Under the pieces are notes generated by a model. The model was not told the DNA's origin, did no database searches, and was given only the letters and a program-made list of their open reading frames with translations. A DNA stretch of 64,000 nucleotides from an uncultured Chitinophagaceae bacterium (GTDB lineage Bacteria; Bacteroidota; Bacteroidia; Chitinophagales; Chitinophagaceae): NCBI GenBank assembly GCA_937862815.1, contig CALMED010000030.1, positions 1-64,000 of the forward strand, written 5' to 3'. The translations under genes and the position numbers were made by a program. Of this stretch, positions 40,370 to 49,894 are shown in pieces. Numbering within the stretch: the first letter of the stretch is position 1; every line of letters starts with the position of its first letter.

Positions 40370-41248
40370 ATGTACAAACCATTCTTATCCCTTTTGCTGT
40401 TATTCGTCTTTACGCAGGCCGCCACCGCTCAGAAAAACCCCGCCGCCGTTAATGCCATCATGGGCAGTACCGGCGAACCCGAACGCCCGGGGAAAGGGGG
40501 AGCCGCCGCTACCGGCCGCGAATTTCTGCGGATCACCATTCCCGAAGGCGGGGCCAACGGCGCATCGGTGGTGTACCATCCCCGCGAAAAACTCTATTAC
40601 GCCGCCCAGGCCGGCAACGCGGAATTTCCTCTCATTATATTTGATGAATCGGGAAAAATCGTATCGGAAACAGGCCAGGCCACATTGATAGACGTACGCG
40701 GCCTCTGGTACAACCCCCGCACCAAACAAATTGAAGGAAACGGGTACAAAGAATTCGGGTGGTTCAACTACAGCCTCAACCGGAAAGGATTGCCCGAAAA
40801 AATCAATAACACGAAAGAAGGGCGCTTCCAGCCCGACGACCACAGTGCCGGTGTGCTCAATACACAAGACAATGAAGTGCTGTTCCTATCTGGCACCACC
40901 ATCATTGTATACAACACCAACGGTACCCCTGCCAACCGAACCATCAAGCTGAAAATCGGATCCCGCAGCAACGCAGACGGACCGGGAGTGGACCAGGCAG
41001 CCTTTGAAAATGATTACAACTACCGGTCCATTATTTATACCGAGCGGAAAGGCGCTGAAATCGGCTTTTTGAACATCACGAAAAAGCAGGTGGAACTCTA
41101 CGATATCAAAACGGGCTATCTTACGCAAACCATCAGTCTGCCGCTTGATTTTGTTCCGGAAGGTTATTTCAATTTTTCGTTCAGCAACGATACGTACTGG
41201 GTGTTTAACAAGACCACCCGCGAATGGATTGGCTACCGGGCGAAATAA
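40370..41248 (+). CDS. Secreted protein of unknown function
   Basis: 292 residues with a signal peptide (YKPFLSLLLLFVFTQAATAQ). The mature part has propeller-like phrases (SVVYHPREKLYYAAQAGNA, LWYNPRTKQIEGNGY, VLNTQDNEVLFLSGTTIIVYNTNG, IGFLNITKKQVELYDIKTG), so a small beta-propeller is likely. No catalytic motif is seen and no family is recognised. It stands alone, with a hairpin after it. Confidence 0.75.
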   Translation: MYKPFLSLLLLFVFTQAATAQKNPAAVNAIMGSTGEPERPGKGGAAATGREFLRITIPEGGANGASVVYHPREKLYYAAQAGNAEFPLIIFDESGKIVSETGQATLIDVRGLWYNPRTKQIEGNGYKEFGWFNYSLNRKGLPEKINNTKEGRFQPDDHSAGVLNTQDNEVLFLSGTTIIVYNTNGTPANRTIKLKIGSRSNADGPGVDQAAFENDYNYRSIIYTERKGAEIGFLNITKKQVELYDIKTGYLTQTISLPLDFVPEGYFNFSFSNDTYWVFNKTTREWIGYRAK

Positions 41249-41269
41249 ACAACCGGCACCCTGTAACGA

Positions 41270-41299
41270 GAAAGCCCTCCGCAAACGCAGAGGGCTTTC
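41270..41299 (+). terminator. Terminator hairpin between convergent genes
   Basis: GAAAGCCCTC (41270-41279) pairs perfectly with GAGGGCTTTC (41290-41299), with a 10-nt loop, followed by TTGTTTATT. It separates the secreted-protein gene from the convergent secDF. Confidence 0.75.
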
Positions 41300-41318
41300 T
41301 TGTTTATTCTTGAGAATC

Positions 41319-44303
41319 TTAGCTGATCGAGTGACGGGCGCGGGCCAGGGTTTTGTCTTTCTCCGGTTCGCCCAGGGGCTTGTCTTTGGCGAAATCAACA
41401 AGAACGGGGGCCGCCACAAAAATGGAGGAATAAGTGCCCACCGCTACACCAATCAGCATCGCAAAGGCGAAGCCACGGGTAACTTCCCCGCCAAAGATGA
41501 AGAGGATCAGAATGGTGAGGAACACCGTCAGCGAAGTCATGATGGTACGCGACAGCGTATCGTTGATGGCTTTATTGATGATGGTGGTTTTGTCTTTGCC
41601 AAATAGCTGCCGGCTGTATTCACGCACACGGTCAAAAACGATCACGGTATCGTTGATGGAGAAACCGATCACCGTAAGGATGGCCGCAATGAAATGCTGG
41701 TCAATCTCCAGCGAGAACGGCACGATGTTGCGGAAGAAGGAGAACACCGCAAGGGTTACCAATACGTCGTGCAGCAAGGCAACAATGGTGCCGAGCGAAA
41801 AACGCCAGTCGCGGAACCGCATGAAAATATAGAGGGTGATTGCCAGCAGCGAAATGATGGTGGCCCACATGGCACCCCGCTTCAGGTCATCGGAGATCGT
41901 GGGAAGTACTTTTTGGGAACTCTGCTTGTATGCAGTTTTATACTGTTCAAACGTAGTACCGGCCGGGAAATAAGGAGCAAGACCTTCAAACAACTTCGCT
42001 TCAACCAGCGAGTCGACCTCCATTCCGGGTTCGTCAATCAGGTAGTCGGTGGTGATGTTCAGCTGTTTGCTGCTGCCCACCGTTTTGATCACCGGGTATT
42101 TACCGAACTGCTTCTGCAGCGCACCACGTACCTCGTCGTTACGCATTGCCTGGTCAAAGGCTATGGTGTAACTGCGACCGCCTTTAAACTCGACCCCATA
42201 GTCGAATCCGTTAAAGAACGAACCGATGCCGAGGAGGAGCACAAACACCGAGGCCATATATGCATATTTCCGGTATTCGATGAATTTATAAGCGGCATGC
42301 TTGAATACTTTGCGGGAAACGGAGGTGAAATATTCAAAGTGACGCTTCTTGTTGGTCCAGAAATCAGTAATCAGGCGGGATACCAGGATGCCGCAGAACA
42401 TACTCAGGAACAAACCGATGATCTGCGTGGTGGCAAAGCCCAACACCGGACCCAGACCAAAGTAAAACAGAATAAAGGCGGTGAGCAGGGAGGTAACATG
42501 AGCGTCGAGTACCGGTGCCAGCGAGCGGCGGTAACCGTCTTCCACTGCCAGCTGGTAGCCTTTGCCTTTGGTGAGTTCTTCTTTGATCCGCTCAAAAATA
42601 ATTACGTTGGTATCCACCGCCATACCAATGGTGAGCACCAGGGCTGCAATACCAGGAGCCGTAAGGGTGGCGCCCAGTGAACTGAGAATACCTATGGTGA
42701 ACAAGAGGTTCAGAATGAGCGCAATGTTGGCTACCCAGCCGCTGGTGTTGTAGTACACCAGCATCAATGTGAAGATGATCAGGAATGAAATCAGGAACGC
42801 CATGCTGCCGCCACGGATGGCCTCGGCACCCAGGGTGGGACCTACCACCTGCTCCTGCACAATGCGGGCAGGAGCAGGGAGCTTACCGGTTTTGAGAATG
42901 GCCGCCAGGTCCTGCGCCTCCTGGATGGAAAAACTGCCGGAAATCACCGAGTTACCGCCGGAGATGGCCTGGTTAACCCGGGGAGCAGAATAAACATAAT
43001 TATCAAGTACGATGGCCACAGCCTTGCCCACATTGTCGCCTGTGAGCTTTTCCCATAGGCGGGAACCTTTGTTGTCCATACCCATGGTCACCTGTACTTC
43101 ACCGTTGCGGCTGTCTACATCCTGCCCGGCTGCAATCACCGATTCACCGCTGAGCTTGGGTTTGTCGGTACCCGCTATGGTGCGGATGACAAACACCTCC
43201 ATCAGGCTTTCATCGTTTTTATTCTTAACGGGTTTGGCGCCAAAGTAGAAACGGAGGGTGGATGGCAATACCGACTTCACCACATCCAGCTGGGCGTATT
43301 GTGAAAATTTAGCTGTGTCGCGTACAAACACAAAACCAAGGGTGGCAAGGGAACTGGGCTGCACTGTTCCGCCCGGTGCCTGCAACAGGCTGGTAAAGGC
43401 ATTGTCGTTGCCGGCAGCACCGGGAAGGGTGGGCGTTACGGCCGAATCAGCGGCCGGCTGTATGCCGTTGAGGTAATCCTTCAGGCGGGCATCCAGTGGC
43501 TGGATGTATTGCATGAAAAAGTTCTGGTCAACGGTGTAGGTTTCCCAGAACTCGAGGTTGGCCGTGGCCTGCAGGTACTTACGTACCCGCTCAGGGTTAT
43601 CAATGCCCGCTAATTCCACGGTGATAATGCCCTTGGTCTGATCGAGGTTGATATTGGGTTGCGCCACGCCAAACTGATCAATACGGGCACTGAGGCGGTC
43701 AAACGTGCGCTTCACAGCCTGGTCGGCTTCCGTCCGGATCACATCCAGTACCTCCGCGTCGGAAGAAGTAACTTTAATGGCGCTGTTTTGGGTACCGGCA
43801 AACAAACCGGCCAGTTTACCCCCCGGATTCACTTCCTGGAAAGCATCCCGGAAAAGGGTGATGAAGTCGGCATCGCTGTTGGCTCTTTTCTGAATCGCCC
43901 GGGCAAGTGCCTTGTTGAGAATCGTATCCTTGGGATTGTTACTCATGGAGCGCACCAGGCCATCCAGTCCCACTTCCAGGGTTACGGCCATACCGCCCTG
44001 CAGATCCAGTCCCAGGTTCAGCTCCCGCTCCACCGCCTTCTGATAACTCAGCTTGGAGTAGAGGATGGGCACGTTCATGATCTGCTTTTCCTTCAGGCTG
44101 TCAATCAAACGGCGGTAGATCGCGTTGTAGGCGGAATCCTGCACTGCCTTTGGCTCTGCGCCGAAGGTATTCTTCACTATCCGCTGCGCCTTGCCTTTCT
44201 GATTGCTTTCAAAATTGTTTACAATCCAGGTAAAACTTAACTGGTAAAGTGAGATCAGTATGAGCGCAATCGTGAAAAACCTTACCAAACCTTTCAGTGC
44301 CAT
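41319..44303 (-). CDS. secDF: Protein translocase subunit SecDF (natural fusion)
   Basis: 994 residues. The SecD half has the N-terminal helix, LGLDLQGGMAVTLEVGLDG, the large periplasmic head and the membrane block with TIGMAVDTNVIIFERIKEEL. The SecF half starts near residue 665 with another N-terminal helix, GVEFKGGRSYTIAF, and ends with IGFSINDTVIVFDRVRE. SecDF uses the proton gradient to help pull proteins out of SecYEG. The fused form is normal for Bacteroidota. secG is at the end of the window. A well-formed promoter lies 38 nt upstream. Confidence 0.98.
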   Translation of the reverse strand: MALKGLVRFFTIALILISLYQLSFTWIVNNFESNQKGKAQRIVKNTFGAEPKAVQDSAYNAIYRRLIDSLKEKQIMNVPILYSKLSYQKAVERELNLGLDLQGGMAVTLEVGLDGLVRSMSNNPKDTILNKALARAIQKRANSDADFITLFRDAFQEVNPGGKLAGLFAGTQNSAIKVTSSDAEVLDVIRTEADQAVKRTFDRLSARIDQFGVAQPNINLDQTKGIITVELAGIDNPERVRKYLQATANLEFWETYTVDQNFFMQYIQPLDARLKDYLNGIQPAADSAVTPTLPGAAGNDNAFTSLLQAPGGTVQPSSLATLGFVFVRDTAKFSQYAQLDVVKSVLPSTLRFYFGAKPVKNKNDESLMEVFVIRTIAGTDKPKLSGESVIAAGQDVDSRNGEVQVTMGMDNKGSRLWEKLTGDNVGKAVAIVLDNYVYSAPRVNQAISGGNSVISGSFSIQEAQDLAAILKTGKLPAPARIVQEQVVGPTLGAEAIRGGSMAFLISFLIIFTLMLVYYNTSGWVANIALILNLLFTIGILSSLGATLTAPGIAALVLTIGMAVDTNVIIFERIKEELTKGKGYQLAVEDGYRRSLAPVLDAHVTSLLTAFILFYFGLGPVLGFATTQIIGLFLSMFCGILVSRLITDFWTNKKRHFEYFTSVSRKVFKHAAYKFIEYRKYAYMASVFVLLLGIGSFFNGFDYGVEFKGGRSYTIAFDQAMRNDEVRGALQKQFGKYPVIKTVGSSKQLNITTDYLIDEPGMEVDSLVEAKLFEGLAPYFPAGTTFEQYKTAYKQSSQKVLPTISDDLKRGAMWATIISLLAITLYIFMRFRDWRFSLGTIVALLHDVLVTLAVFSFFRNIVPFSLEIDQHFIAAILTVIGFSINDTVIVFDRVREYSRQLFGKDKTTIINKAINDTLSRTIMTSLTVFLTILILFIFGGEVTRGFAFAMLIGVAVGTYSSIFVAAPVLVDFAKDKPLGEPEKDKTLARARHSIS

Positions 44304-44340
44304 AGTTTTGTTAATTAGGGTTGTATTTTTTTAAGGACGG

Positions 44341-44370
44341 CAAAGATAGGGGATTCGGGCTGAAACCCAA
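44341..44370 (-). promoter_or_regulatory. secDF promoter, -33 and -7 boxes
   Basis: On the minus strand, TTG (44370-44368), a 19-nt spacer, then TATCTTTG (44348-44341), a perfect TAnnTTTG. It is one of the best-formed promoters in the window. Confidence 0.6.
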
Positions 44371-44428
44371 CCGGGCAGGGACTTCCGGAATGATGATTTT
44401 TCCGGTGACAGGAACCCGCCTTAATTGC

Positions 44429-44436
44429 TACTTTTG
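44429..44436 (+). promoter_or_regulatory. -7 promoter box abutting the serine hydrolase start
   Basis: TACTTTTG ends 3 nt before the ATG at 44440. This is the same spacing and sequence as for the exosortase-like gene, again suggesting a leaderless message. Confidence 0.5.
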
Positions 44437-44439
44437 AAC

Positions 44440-45705
44440 ATGGCTCCCTCGATCAGTAACATCTCCCTCGCCGCGGGTTTACTTCTGCTGCTCCCGGCTT
44501 GCAAGGCGACCCGCACCACTACTGCAGTTCCACCGGCCCGGTTCATCGAAACCATACTGCAACAGAACCCTGCTGCTTTTGGCACCATCCTGCAGCAACG
44601 GGAGGAACGGCGGGTGCAGATCATCTACACCCGCATTGACCGCGACGCCGGCAACCAGCCGGTTTTCACCGACTTCTATTTCAACACGGAACCCGACCGT
44701 TATTTTTACCCGGCATCGGCCGTTAAGATGCCACTGGCCTTCCTGGCGCTGGAAAAACTCCACCGGCTGGGCATTCCCCGCAACGCCACCTTCATCACCG
44801 AAACGGCCTCGCCGGAACAGACGGCTGTTTTCAACGACCCCACAGCGCCGGACGGCCGTCCCACCGTGGAACACTACATTAAGAAAATATTCATTACCAG
44901 CGATAACGACGCCAGCAACCGCCTCTACGAATTCCTGGGACAGGAATACCTGCACGAACAACTCCGGCAAAAGGGCTACCCCGAAGCCCAGATCCTGCAC
45001 CGCCTCTCCGTGTCGCTGCCCGGGGCGGCCAACCGGCGTACCAACCCCGTGCGGTTCCTCACCCCGGATGGCAAGCCGCTTTATTCCCAACCGCCGGCTG
45101 AAAGCCGGCTCAACTACCTGCCCCGCACCGATAGCGTTGGAAAGGGATACATGGACGGAAACACACAGGTGAACCAGCCCATGGACTTCAGCGGGAAAAA
45201 CCGGGTACACCTGGCCGATCTGCACCGGATGCTGCAAACCGTACTCTTCCCCGAGGCCTTCCCGGAGCAGCAGCGCTTCCGTTTTTCGGAGGATGATTAC
45301 CGGTTCCTGTACCAATGCCTCAGCCAGCTACCCCGGGAAACACGTTACCCCGAATACGATACCACGCATTATTACGACAGCTACGTCAAATTCTTCCTGT
45401 ACGGAACACAAAAACAAACCCGCATTCCGCCCACCATACGCATCTTCAACAAAGTGGGCTGGTCCTACGGTTTCCTCACCGATGTGGCCTACATTGCTGA
45501 CCTCCAAAACGGGGTGGAATTCATGCTCAGCGCCACCATTTACTGCAACGCAGATGGCATTCTCAATGACGACAGATACGAATACGAAACCGTAGGACTT
45601 CCTTTCCTGGAAGCATTGGGCCGGCAGTTTTACGAACACGAACTTCAGCGCAAAAAAAAACGGCAACCCGATTTGTCGCGCTTCCGGCTGCAGTATGAAA
45701 AATAG
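44440..45705 (+). CDS. Class A beta-lactamase-like serine hydrolase, lipoprotein
   Basis: 421 residues from the ATG at 44440; a TTG five codons upstream is in frame but lies within the promoter box. The N-terminus is a lipoprotein signal with lipobox LLPA-C21. The penicilloyl-serine transferase motifs are present: S93-A-V-K96, S154-D155-N156 and K338-V-G340. The third motif is KVG in place of the usual KTG. At over 400 residues it is longer than a typical class A beta-lactamase (about 290), with insertions between the SDN and KVG motifs. Serine peptidase/esterase-like activity or a role in the cell wall is as likely as drug resistance. Confidence 0.85.
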   Translation: MAPSISNISLAAGLLLLLPACKATRTTTAVPPARFIETILQQNPAAFGTILQQREERRVQIIYTRIDRDAGNQPVFTDFYFNTEPDRYFYPASAVKMPLAFLALEKLHRLGIPRNATFITETASPEQTAVFNDPTAPDGRPTVEHYIKKIFITSDNDASNRLYEFLGQEYLHEQLRQKGYPEAQILHRLSVSLPGAANRRTNPVRFLTPDGKPLYSQPPAESRLNYLPRTDSVGKGYMDGNTQVNQPMDFSGKNRVHLADLHRMLQTVLFPEAFPEQQRFRFSEDDYRFLYQCLSQLPRETRYPEYDTTHYYDSYVKFFLYGTQKQTRIPPTIRIFNKVGWSYGFLTDVAYIADLQNGVEFMLSATIYCNADGILNDDRYEYETVGLPFLEALGRQFYEHELQRKKKRQPDLSRFRLQYEK

Positions 45706-45856
45706 CCGCAACTGCACAGGCCGCTGCAAGGTCAAATGCCGCTGTTACGCCCGTCCTCCTGAACAGAGCATTCGATGCAGTGTCCGATTTGCTTTTCCCC
45801 GGCATCACCTGTCACAACTAACAGGCTTTAGTTACTCTAAATACTAACTTGCGCAC

Positions 45857-47053
45857 ATGAACCGATCTTTATCTTCCTTACTCGACCGGTTTGCTGAACC
45901 GGAAACGCTCAAAATGGCCAAACTGGGCCGCGAACTGCGGGCACAGGGCATAGATGTGATTGACCTGAGCCTGGGCGAGCCCGACTTCGACACACCGCAA
46001 CACATCAAAGAAGCAGCAAAAAAAGCAATTGACGACAACTTCAGCCATTACACTCCCGTAGCAGGCTACATGGATCTCCGGGAAGCGGTGTGCACCAAGC
46101 TGAAACGTGACAATAACCTGGACTACAAACCGGAAAACATTGTGGTGTCCACCGGCGCCAAGCAGAGCCTCGCCAATATTGTACTGGCCGTGGTGGATGC
46201 AGGTGATGAAGTGATCATTCCTGCTCCTTTCTGGGTCACCTATTCCGAACTGGTCAAAATAGCGGGAGGTGTGCCGGTGATCCTGGAAACGACCATGGAA
46301 AACGACTACAAGCTCACCGCCACTGAGCTGGAACGGGCCATCACCCCCCGCACCAAACTTTTTCTCTTCTCATCCCCCTGCAATCCCTCCGGGGCGGTGT
46401 ACAGCCGCAGCGAACTGCAGGCGCTGGCCGAAGTGTTTGAACAGCATCCTACCATTTACATCATCTCGGATGAGATTTACGAATACATCAATTTTGTTGG
46501 CAGCCACGAAAGCATTGCCCAATTCAATGCCATCAAAGACCAGGTGATCATAGTGAATGGTCTCAGCAAAGGCTATGCCATGACCGGTTACCGCCTCGGC
46601 TATATCGCCGCACCGGTGGAAGTGGCCAAAGCCTGCGAGAAATTACAGGGACAGTTCACCAGCGGTACCAATGCTGTTACCCAACGGGCAGCCATAACCG
46701 CACTTACCACCGATCTGGGCCCTACGCTGGCCATGACACAGGAATTTACCCGCCGCCGCCAACGGGTGCTGGAACTGATCGCCGGCATTCCCGACTGGAA
46801 ATGCAGCGCGCCCGAAGGCGCCTTTTACGTCTTCCCCGATGTGAGCGCCTGCTTTGGCAAAACCGACGGCAATCACCGCATCGAAAATGCCGACGACCTG
46901 TGCATGTACCTGCTGCATACGGCCCATGTGTCCACCGTCACCGGCCGGGCCTTTGGTACCCCGCGCTGCATCCGTCTCTCGTTTGCCAACAGTCTCGATA
47001 AAATTGAAGTGGCCTACCAGCGTATCAAAGATGCCCTGGCTCGTTTGCAGTAA
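45857..47053 (+). CDS. PLP-dependent aminotransferase, aspartate aminotransferase family
   Basis: 398-residue fold-type I aminotransferase. Signatures are DLSLGEPDFDTPQHIKEA at the start, SSPCNPSGAVYS, ISDEIYEYINF, the PLP lysine in NGLSKGYAMTGYRLGY (about residue 237) and the C-terminal carboxylate-binding RLSFANS. It is very like the bacterial aspartate/prephenate aminotransferases of subgroup I-gamma. It converges with topA, with a shared terminator between them. Substrate most likely aspartate. Confidence 0.95.
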   Translation: MNRSLSSLLDRFAEPETLKMAKLGRELRAQGIDVIDLSLGEPDFDTPQHIKEAAKKAIDDNFSHYTPVAGYMDLREAVCTKLKRDNNLDYKPENIVVSTGAKQSLANIVLAVVDAGDEVIIPAPFWVTYSELVKIAGGVPVILETTMENDYKLTATELERAITPRTKLFLFSSPCNPSGAVYSRSELQALAEVFEQHPTIYIISDEIYEYINFVGSHESIAQFNAIKDQVIIVNGLSKGYAMTGYRLGYIAAPVEVAKACEKLQGQFTSGTNAVTQRAAITALTTDLGPTLAMTQEFTRRRQRVLELIAGIPDWKCSAPEGAFYVFPDVSACFGKTDGNHRIENADDLCMYLLHTAHVSTVTGRAFGTPRCIRLSFANSLDKIEVAYQRIKDALARLQ

Positions 47054-47074
47054 AGGCCGACGGCTCTAAAAAAG

Positions 47075-47106
47075 AACGGGCGGAAACCGGATGGTTCCCG
47101 CCCGTT
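47075..47106. terminator. Bidirectional terminator between the aminotransferase gene and topA
   Basis: A 14-bp stem with one mismatch (AACGGGCGGAAACC at 47075-47088 against GGTTCCCGCCCGTT at 47093-47106) and a 4-nt loop. T residues follow on the plus side, and an A run precedes it, serving the minus side. Confidence 0.8.
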
Positions 47107-47124
47107 TTATTTACCGGAAATATA

Positions 47125-49728
47125 TTACCTGGCGGCCGTTTTCTTTTTCGCTGCTTTTTTAGGTGCCGTCTTTTTAACCGCTGCCTTCTTTTTGGCCGGC
47201 GATTTTTTTGCCGCAGCTTTCGCGGCTTTATCAAAGGCGCCGGGCACCTGGGTGGCGATCATTTTCTTAACGGCATCCAATTCCAGCTGCCGGGCTTCTT
47301 CCTCCGTGTATTTTTCTCCATCGGGTTTCCGGTCGAGCTTGAGCATCTTTTTTCCAAAGCGTACAAAAGGACCCCACCGTCCGTTTTCGATCGAAATTTT
47401 TTCATCGGCCCACTGCCGGATGTAGCGGTTGGCTTCTTTTTCCCGCTTCGCTTCTATGAGTTCGGTAATGTCGGGCTGTGTAAGCCGGTCGAAGTTATAC
47501 CGGCGCGGCACATTGATAAAAATATTATCCCATTTAATAAAAGGACCAAAACGTCCCTTGCCCTTGGTCACCGGCTTGCCGTCGTAGGTAGCGATGGGCG
47601 CATCAGCCGATTGTTTCTCTTTGATGAGTTCGATGGCCCGGTCGAGGGTTACATCCAGCGGTTCTTCGCCGCGGGGGATGGACACAAACTGGTCGCCATA
47701 CTTTACATAGGGCCCAAAGCGGCCGATATTCACACTCACTTCTTCACCATCGTGCACACCAAGGCTGCGGGGGAGTTTAAATAGATCAAGCGCTTCATCC
47801 AGCGAAATGGTTTCAATGCTCTGGTCTTTGCGGAGCGAGGCGAAGCGGGGCTTCTCTTCATCGCTCACATCACCTATCTGCACCATGGGACCAAAACGTC
47901 CCATGCGGGCTACAATTTTCTTTCCGCTCTCATCGGTGCCCAGTTCCCGTTCGCCCTTGATACGCTCGGCCGTTTCCAGGGTATTCTCCACATCTTTTTT
48001 AAAGGGACTGTAAAACTCCTTCAGCATCTTGTTCCACTTGAGCTTGCCTTCCGCCACTTCGTCAAACTCCCCTTCAATATGAGCGGTGAACCCGTAGTCC
48101 ATGATGCTTTCAAAGTGCTGCTTGAGGAAGTCGGTTACTACCAGTCCCAGGTCGGTGGGAAACAGTTTCGCCTTCTCCACACCGGTATTTTCCTGCGCCA
48201 TGCTTTTCTGCACCACGTCTTTCTTCAGCTGCAGGATGCGGTAATCGCGGGGCGTGCCCTCCTTGTCGCGCTTTTCCACGTACCCCCGCTTCAGAATGGT
48301 AGAGATAGTGGGAGCGTAGGTGGAAGGACGTCCGATGCCCAGTTCTTCCAGCTTTTTCACCAGCGATGCTTCGGTATAGCGGGGCGCAGGGCGGGTAAAA
48401 CGTTCCGTGGCGTTCATCTCCTGCAGGGGCAGGGATTGTCCCACCCGCAGCGGCGGCAGCATGCCTTCCTGCAGTTCATCTTCTGCCTGGTCTTCCTCAT
48501 CACGGTCTTCGCGGTATACTTTTAAGAAGCCCTCAAACTTGAGCACTTCGCCTTCGGCTTTCAGCTGTTCGCGGTGGGTGGAAATATCAATCAGCGCCGT
48601 GGTACGCTCCAGTTCGGCGTCGGCCATCTGGCAGGCCATGGTGCGTTTCCAGATCAGTTCGTAGAGGCGGCGTCCGTCGGGGTCGTCAATGGTGCTGTTT
48701 TCCATGTAGGTGGGACGGATGGCTTCGTGCGCTTCCTGGGCGCTTTCGTTCTTGTTCTTGTATTTGCGGAACTGGTGATAGCGTTCGCCGTACATGCCTT
48801 TAATGGTACGGGTGAGGTCGCCCAGCGCGGTGTCACTGAGGTTCACACTGTCTGTACGCATGTAGGTGATCTTACCGCTTTCGTACAGCTTCTGTGCAAT
48901 CTGCATGGTGCGGCTTACGGAATAACCCAGTTTGCGGCTGGCCTCCTGTTGCAGGGTGGAAGTGGTAAAGGGGGGCGCGGGGGATTTCTTTCCGGGCCGC
49001 ACCTGGATGTCGCTCACCGTATAACCGGCCCCGATGCAGCTCTTCAGAAACTGCTCGGCCCCGGCAGCCGTATCCTGCTTCTTTCCTTCGGCTTTAAAAA
49101 CAACGGTACGGCCGCTGTTGTCGCTGGCCGAAAACAGCGCTTCAATTTTAAACGAAGAAGAAGGAATGAATGCGTTGATTTCCCGTTCCCGCTCCGCAAT
49201 CAGGCGCACGGCCACACTTTGCACCCGTCCGGCGCTGAGGTTGTTGCGCATGCTCATCTTGCGCCAGAGCACCGGGCTGAGTTCGAACCCCACAATCCGG
49301 TCGAGGATGCGGCGGGCCTGCTGGGCATGCACCAGTGCCATATTAACGGTACGGGGCGATTGCACCGCTTTCTGAATGGCCGGCTTGGTGATTTCGTGAA
49401 AAACGATGCGCTTGGTGGTGGCGGGATCCAGTCCCAACACTTCACACAGGTGCCAGCTGATGGCCTCTCCCTCCCGGTCCTCATCCGTTGCCAGCCACAC
49501 TTCGTCCGATTTGCGGGCCAGCGCCTTGAGGTCCTTCACCACTTTCTGCTTTTCATCGGGTACGATGTACCGCGGTTCAAATTCCCGGTTCACATCGATG
49601 CCCATCTCGTCTTTTTCCAGGTCGCGGATGTGGCCAAAACAGCTCTTTACTTCAAAATCTTTGCCCAGGATTTTTTCAATGGTCTTGGCTTTGGCAGGAC
49701 TCTCGACTATCAACAGATTTTTGGCCAT
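47125..49728 (-). CDS. topA: DNA topoisomerase I
   Basis: 867 residues. The Toprim domain opens the protein (LLIVESPAKAKTIEKILG, then ATDEDREGEAISWHL). The active-site tyrosine is in KITYMRTDS, near residue 290. The C-terminal region carries four GRFGP-type repeats (GRFGPMVQIG, GRFGPYVKYG, GRFGPFIKWD, GRWGPFVRFG), in place of zinc fingers. It ends in a Lys/Ala-rich tail (KKAAVKKTAPKKAAKKK), common in Bacteroidota and probably DNA-binding. The enzyme relaxes negative supercoils by single-strand passage. Confidence 0.98.
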   Translation of the reverse strand: MAKNLLIVESPAKAKTIEKILGKDFEVKSCFGHIRDLEKDEMGIDVNREFEPRYIVPDEKQKVVKDLKALARKSDEVWLATDEDREGEAISWHLCEVLGLDPATTKRIVFHEITKPAIQKAVQSPRTVNMALVHAQQARRILDRIVGFELSPVLWRKMSMRNNLSAGRVQSVAVRLIAEREREINAFIPSSSFKIEALFSASDNSGRTVVFKAEGKKQDTAAGAEQFLKSCIGAGYTVSDIQVRPGKKSPAPPFTTSTLQQEASRKLGYSVSRTMQIAQKLYESGKITYMRTDSVNLSDTALGDLTRTIKGMYGERYHQFRKYKNKNESAQEAHEAIRPTYMENSTIDDPDGRRLYELIWKRTMACQMADAELERTTALIDISTHREQLKAEGEVLKFEGFLKVYREDRDEEDQAEDELQEGMLPPLRVGQSLPLQEMNATERFTRPAPRYTEASLVKKLEELGIGRPSTYAPTISTILKRGYVEKRDKEGTPRDYRILQLKKDVVQKSMAQENTGVEKAKLFPTDLGLVVTDFLKQHFESIMDYGFTAHIEGEFDEVAEGKLKWNKMLKEFYSPFKKDVENTLETAERIKGERELGTDESGKKIVARMGRFGPMVQIGDVSDEEKPRFASLRKDQSIETISLDEALDLFKLPRSLGVHDGEEVSVNIGRFGPYVKYGDQFVSIPRGEEPLDVTLDRAIELIKEKQSADAPIATYDGKPVTKGKGRFGPFIKWDNIFINVPRRYNFDRLTQPDITELIEAKREKEANRYIRQWADEKISIENGRWGPFVRFGKKMLKLDRKPDGEKYTEEEARQLELDAVKKMIATQVPGAFDKAAKAAAKKSPAKKKAAVKKTAPKKAAKKKTAAR

Positions 49729-49771
49729 AGTTGCAATGTGTTAAGCGGTTTTTAGACGGACATTGGCGGCA

Positions 49772-49804
49772 CAATATTATAAAATGATGGGGAAATGGAT
49801 CAAA
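49772..49804 (-). promoter_or_regulatory. Putative topA promoter
   Basis: On the minus strand, TTTG (49804-49801), a 21-nt spacer, then TAATATTG (49779-49772), one mismatch from TAnnTTTG. It lies 43 nt before the topA ATG. Confidence 0.4.
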
Positions 49805-49894
49805 AAGCCCAAAACCGGTCTGGCCATAAAGTGCCCGCTGATCACCCTGCAACAGAAGACAGATGCAGGGCATTAAAAGCTTACCACGCCTGAA

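Noticed and set aside
45706..45856. Regulatory RNA before the aminotransferase gene
   Set aside because: I looked for riboswitch-like pairing and found no stable conserved-looking structure.
48574..49755. 393-codon open frame antisense to topA
   Set aside because: Shadow of topA, with no motif of its own.
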